A DNA stretch of 64,000 nucleotides, from assembly GCF_033807715.1 (NCBI RefSeq), contig NC_084596.1, positions 36,294,879-36,358,878 of the forward strand, given 5' to 3'. Shown here piece by piece: positions 62,361 to 64,000 of this stretch; position 1 is the stretch's first letter; each line of letters begins with the position of its first letter. The DNA is from Cololabis saira. Taxonomy: Eukaryota; Chordata; Actinopteri; Beloniformes; Belonidae. The position numbers were made by a program, and so were the translations under genes. The notes beneath the pieces are model-generated. The model had not been told where the DNA came from, did not search any database, and saw nothing but the letters and a program-made list of their open reading frames with translations.

Positions 62361-63045
62361 GGAAGGAAGGAAGGAAGGAAGGAAGGAAGGAAGGAAGGAA
62401 GGAAGGAAGGAAGGAAGGAAGGAAGGAAGGAAGGAAGGAAGGAAGGAAGGAAGGAAGGAAGGAAGGAAGGAAGGAAGGAAGGAAGGGAAAAAAGAAGGAA
62501 GGAAGGAAGGAAGGAAGTAAGGAAGGAAGGAAGGAAGGAAGGGAAAAAAAGGAAGGAAGGAAGGGAAGAAGGAATGAAACGAAAAAGGAAGGAAGGAAGG
62601 AAGGAAGGAAGGAAGGGATAAAAGAAGGAAGGGAAAAAGAAGGAAGGAAGGAAGGAAGGAAGGAAGGAAGGAAGGAAGGAAGGACGGAAGGAAGGGAAAA
62701 AAGAAGGAAAGAAGGGAAAAAGGAAGGGAGGAAGGAAGGAAGGGAAAAAGGAAGGGAGGAAGGAAGGAAGGGAAAACAGGAAGGGAGGAAGGAAGGAAGG
62801 GAAAAAAGAAGGAAGGAAGGGAAAAAAGAAGGATGGAAGGGAAAAAAGAAGGAAGGAAGGGAAAAAAGAAGGAAAGAAGGGAAAAAGGAAGGGAGGAAGG
62901 AAGGAAGGGAAAAAGGAAGGGAGGAAGGAAGGAAGGGAAAAAAGAAGGAAGGATGGAAGGAAGGGAAAAAAGAAGGAAGGAAGGGAAAAAAGGAAGGAAG
63001 GAAGGAAGGGAAAAAAGGAAGGAAGGAAGGGAGGGAGGAAGGAAA
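62361..63045. repeat. (GGAA)n polypurine array
   Basis: About 685 bp of GGAA units, first pure (62361-62485) and then broken by GGGAAAAAAGAA and GGGAGG variants. One strand is almost entirely purine. The 300-residue open frames on both strands are products of the repeat. Confidence 0.98.
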
Positions 63046-63052
63046 TGAGCCT

Positions 63053-63220
<168 letters not shown>

Positions 63221-63402
63221 ATTCCTGTTGATGACATTTTTGTGTAACAAACATGGCGGATCTGAGAGCGAGATAGATTTATAGTTACAAAGGTGGAGTT
63301 GAATTGGTATTTTTTTATCGTCATTTTTATCGTTATCGGGATAAATGCCAGAAATTATCGTGATACATTTCTTAGTCCATACCGCCCAGCCCTAGCGTCC
63401 AC

Positions 63403-64000
63403 ATGTATTTAACGCGACCACAAATGTTTAAGGGCTGCTCTTTATGTGTGAGTGGAAGTCATGGCACGAGGTCCTGGCCTGGTTTGTATTCATCGGTGGC
63501 CGCGATCTAAGGACCAGGTATAAAACTTTGATGTGAGATGTCCCCGCTCCAAAGCTGCTACTGCCCCAGTGGGCTTCCTGCACGGCGCGTGCACGCGTGT
63601 GGGTGGAGGAGACGGGGGAACGGTGGTGCGTCTCCATCTCGGGTACTCTATATGGTGAGAAGCAAAGCGCCAAAGCCCCGACAGAGACAGATGGATGGCT
63701 TTGCTCCCCCTCTATTTAGCGCTCTGTCCCCAACGTGTGCAGGTCATTTCTCATTTCATTAGTGTGGCTGTGTGTGTAGCTGAAGATCTCCACCATCCAT
63801 CTCAATCAGGTCTGTGTCTTCATCTGCTGTCTAGCTACATTTTGGCCTCATTCGGTTTTGTCGCTCAGCGCGGGGACACACAACTGATAAAATTAAATGT
63901 CACTTAATTCCAAAAAAAAACTATCCCGGCACCGCTGTCGGCTGGTCCGGTCTCTGTTGCAGGTAAATACACTTCTCACGTGTACGCGCCGTTAAAAAAC
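63403..64000. other. rnf220 intron, right edge of window
   Basis: GC-richer unique sequence. I found no continuation of the rnf220 reading frame and no transposon ends. Because the window stops here, a partial feature could be missed. Confidence 0.45.

Noticed and set aside
63428..63673. 81-codon minus-strand frame as the next upstream rnf220 exon
   Set aside because: It lacks the acidic, serine-rich sequence expected upstream of the RING exons and has no suitable splice borders.

Overview
The window looks like nuclear DNA of a ray-finned fish, most likely a percomorph teleost. The evidence is the repeat content (a Rex3 retroposon, L2/Maui-like LINE ends, tRNA-derived SINEs, many hAT and Harbinger DNA transposons, long CA/TG and tetranucleotide microsatellites) together with a split vertebrate gene with GT..AG introns. 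Nothing looks bacterial, viral or plasmid-like.

Only one real gene is supported: the 3' end of rnf220 (RING E3 ubiquitin ligase), on the minus strand. Three consecutive coding exons are readable: 59741-59852 (ends ..CLICM), 54698-54772 (DSYTMPL..LRTL) and the terminal exon 47714-47785 (GNKKLCPQC..RRVYL-stop). Joined, they give a complete C3HC4 RING and the usual rnf220 C-terminus. A 3' UTR of about 1.7 kb runs left to an AATAAA at 46001-46006. The upstream exons lie beyond base 64000.

Bases 1 to about 45970 contain no gene I can support. This is an intergenic stretch downstream of rnf220, with transposon remnants set in unique-looking sequence, some of which may be conserved non-coding elements. 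Main landmarks are: SINEs at 4.5, 5.0, 15.5 and 35.2 kb; a hAT at 7.6 kb; a decayed Ty3/Gypsy pol fragment (11.0-13.3 kb) split by a Harbinger element and bracketed by 36-bp direct repeats; an L2-like LINE at 21.4 kb; LINE ends at 26.6 and 32.9 kb; hATs at 29.6 and 38.0 kb; a Rex3 copy (39.5-41.2 kb) split by a hAT that itself holds an L2 tail; nested hATs at 42.9-44.1 kb; and a hairpin element at 44.9 kb.

Bases 45970-64000 are the rnf220 3' UTR, exons and introns. The introns hold seven hAT-type elements, one of them only an outer shell. Three are copies of one ATCGATT-rich family; two of these are near-identical and inverted 5.1 kb apart. Twelve hAT-type insertions in the window have visible 8-bp target duplications, eleven exact and one 7/8.

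The most unusual item is a 198-bp open, phase-0 segment with good splice sites at 55208-55405. It lies inside the intron that separates the first two RING exons and could be an undescribed cassette exon or a conserved element. I could run no alignments, so family names rest on recognised motifs and termini.
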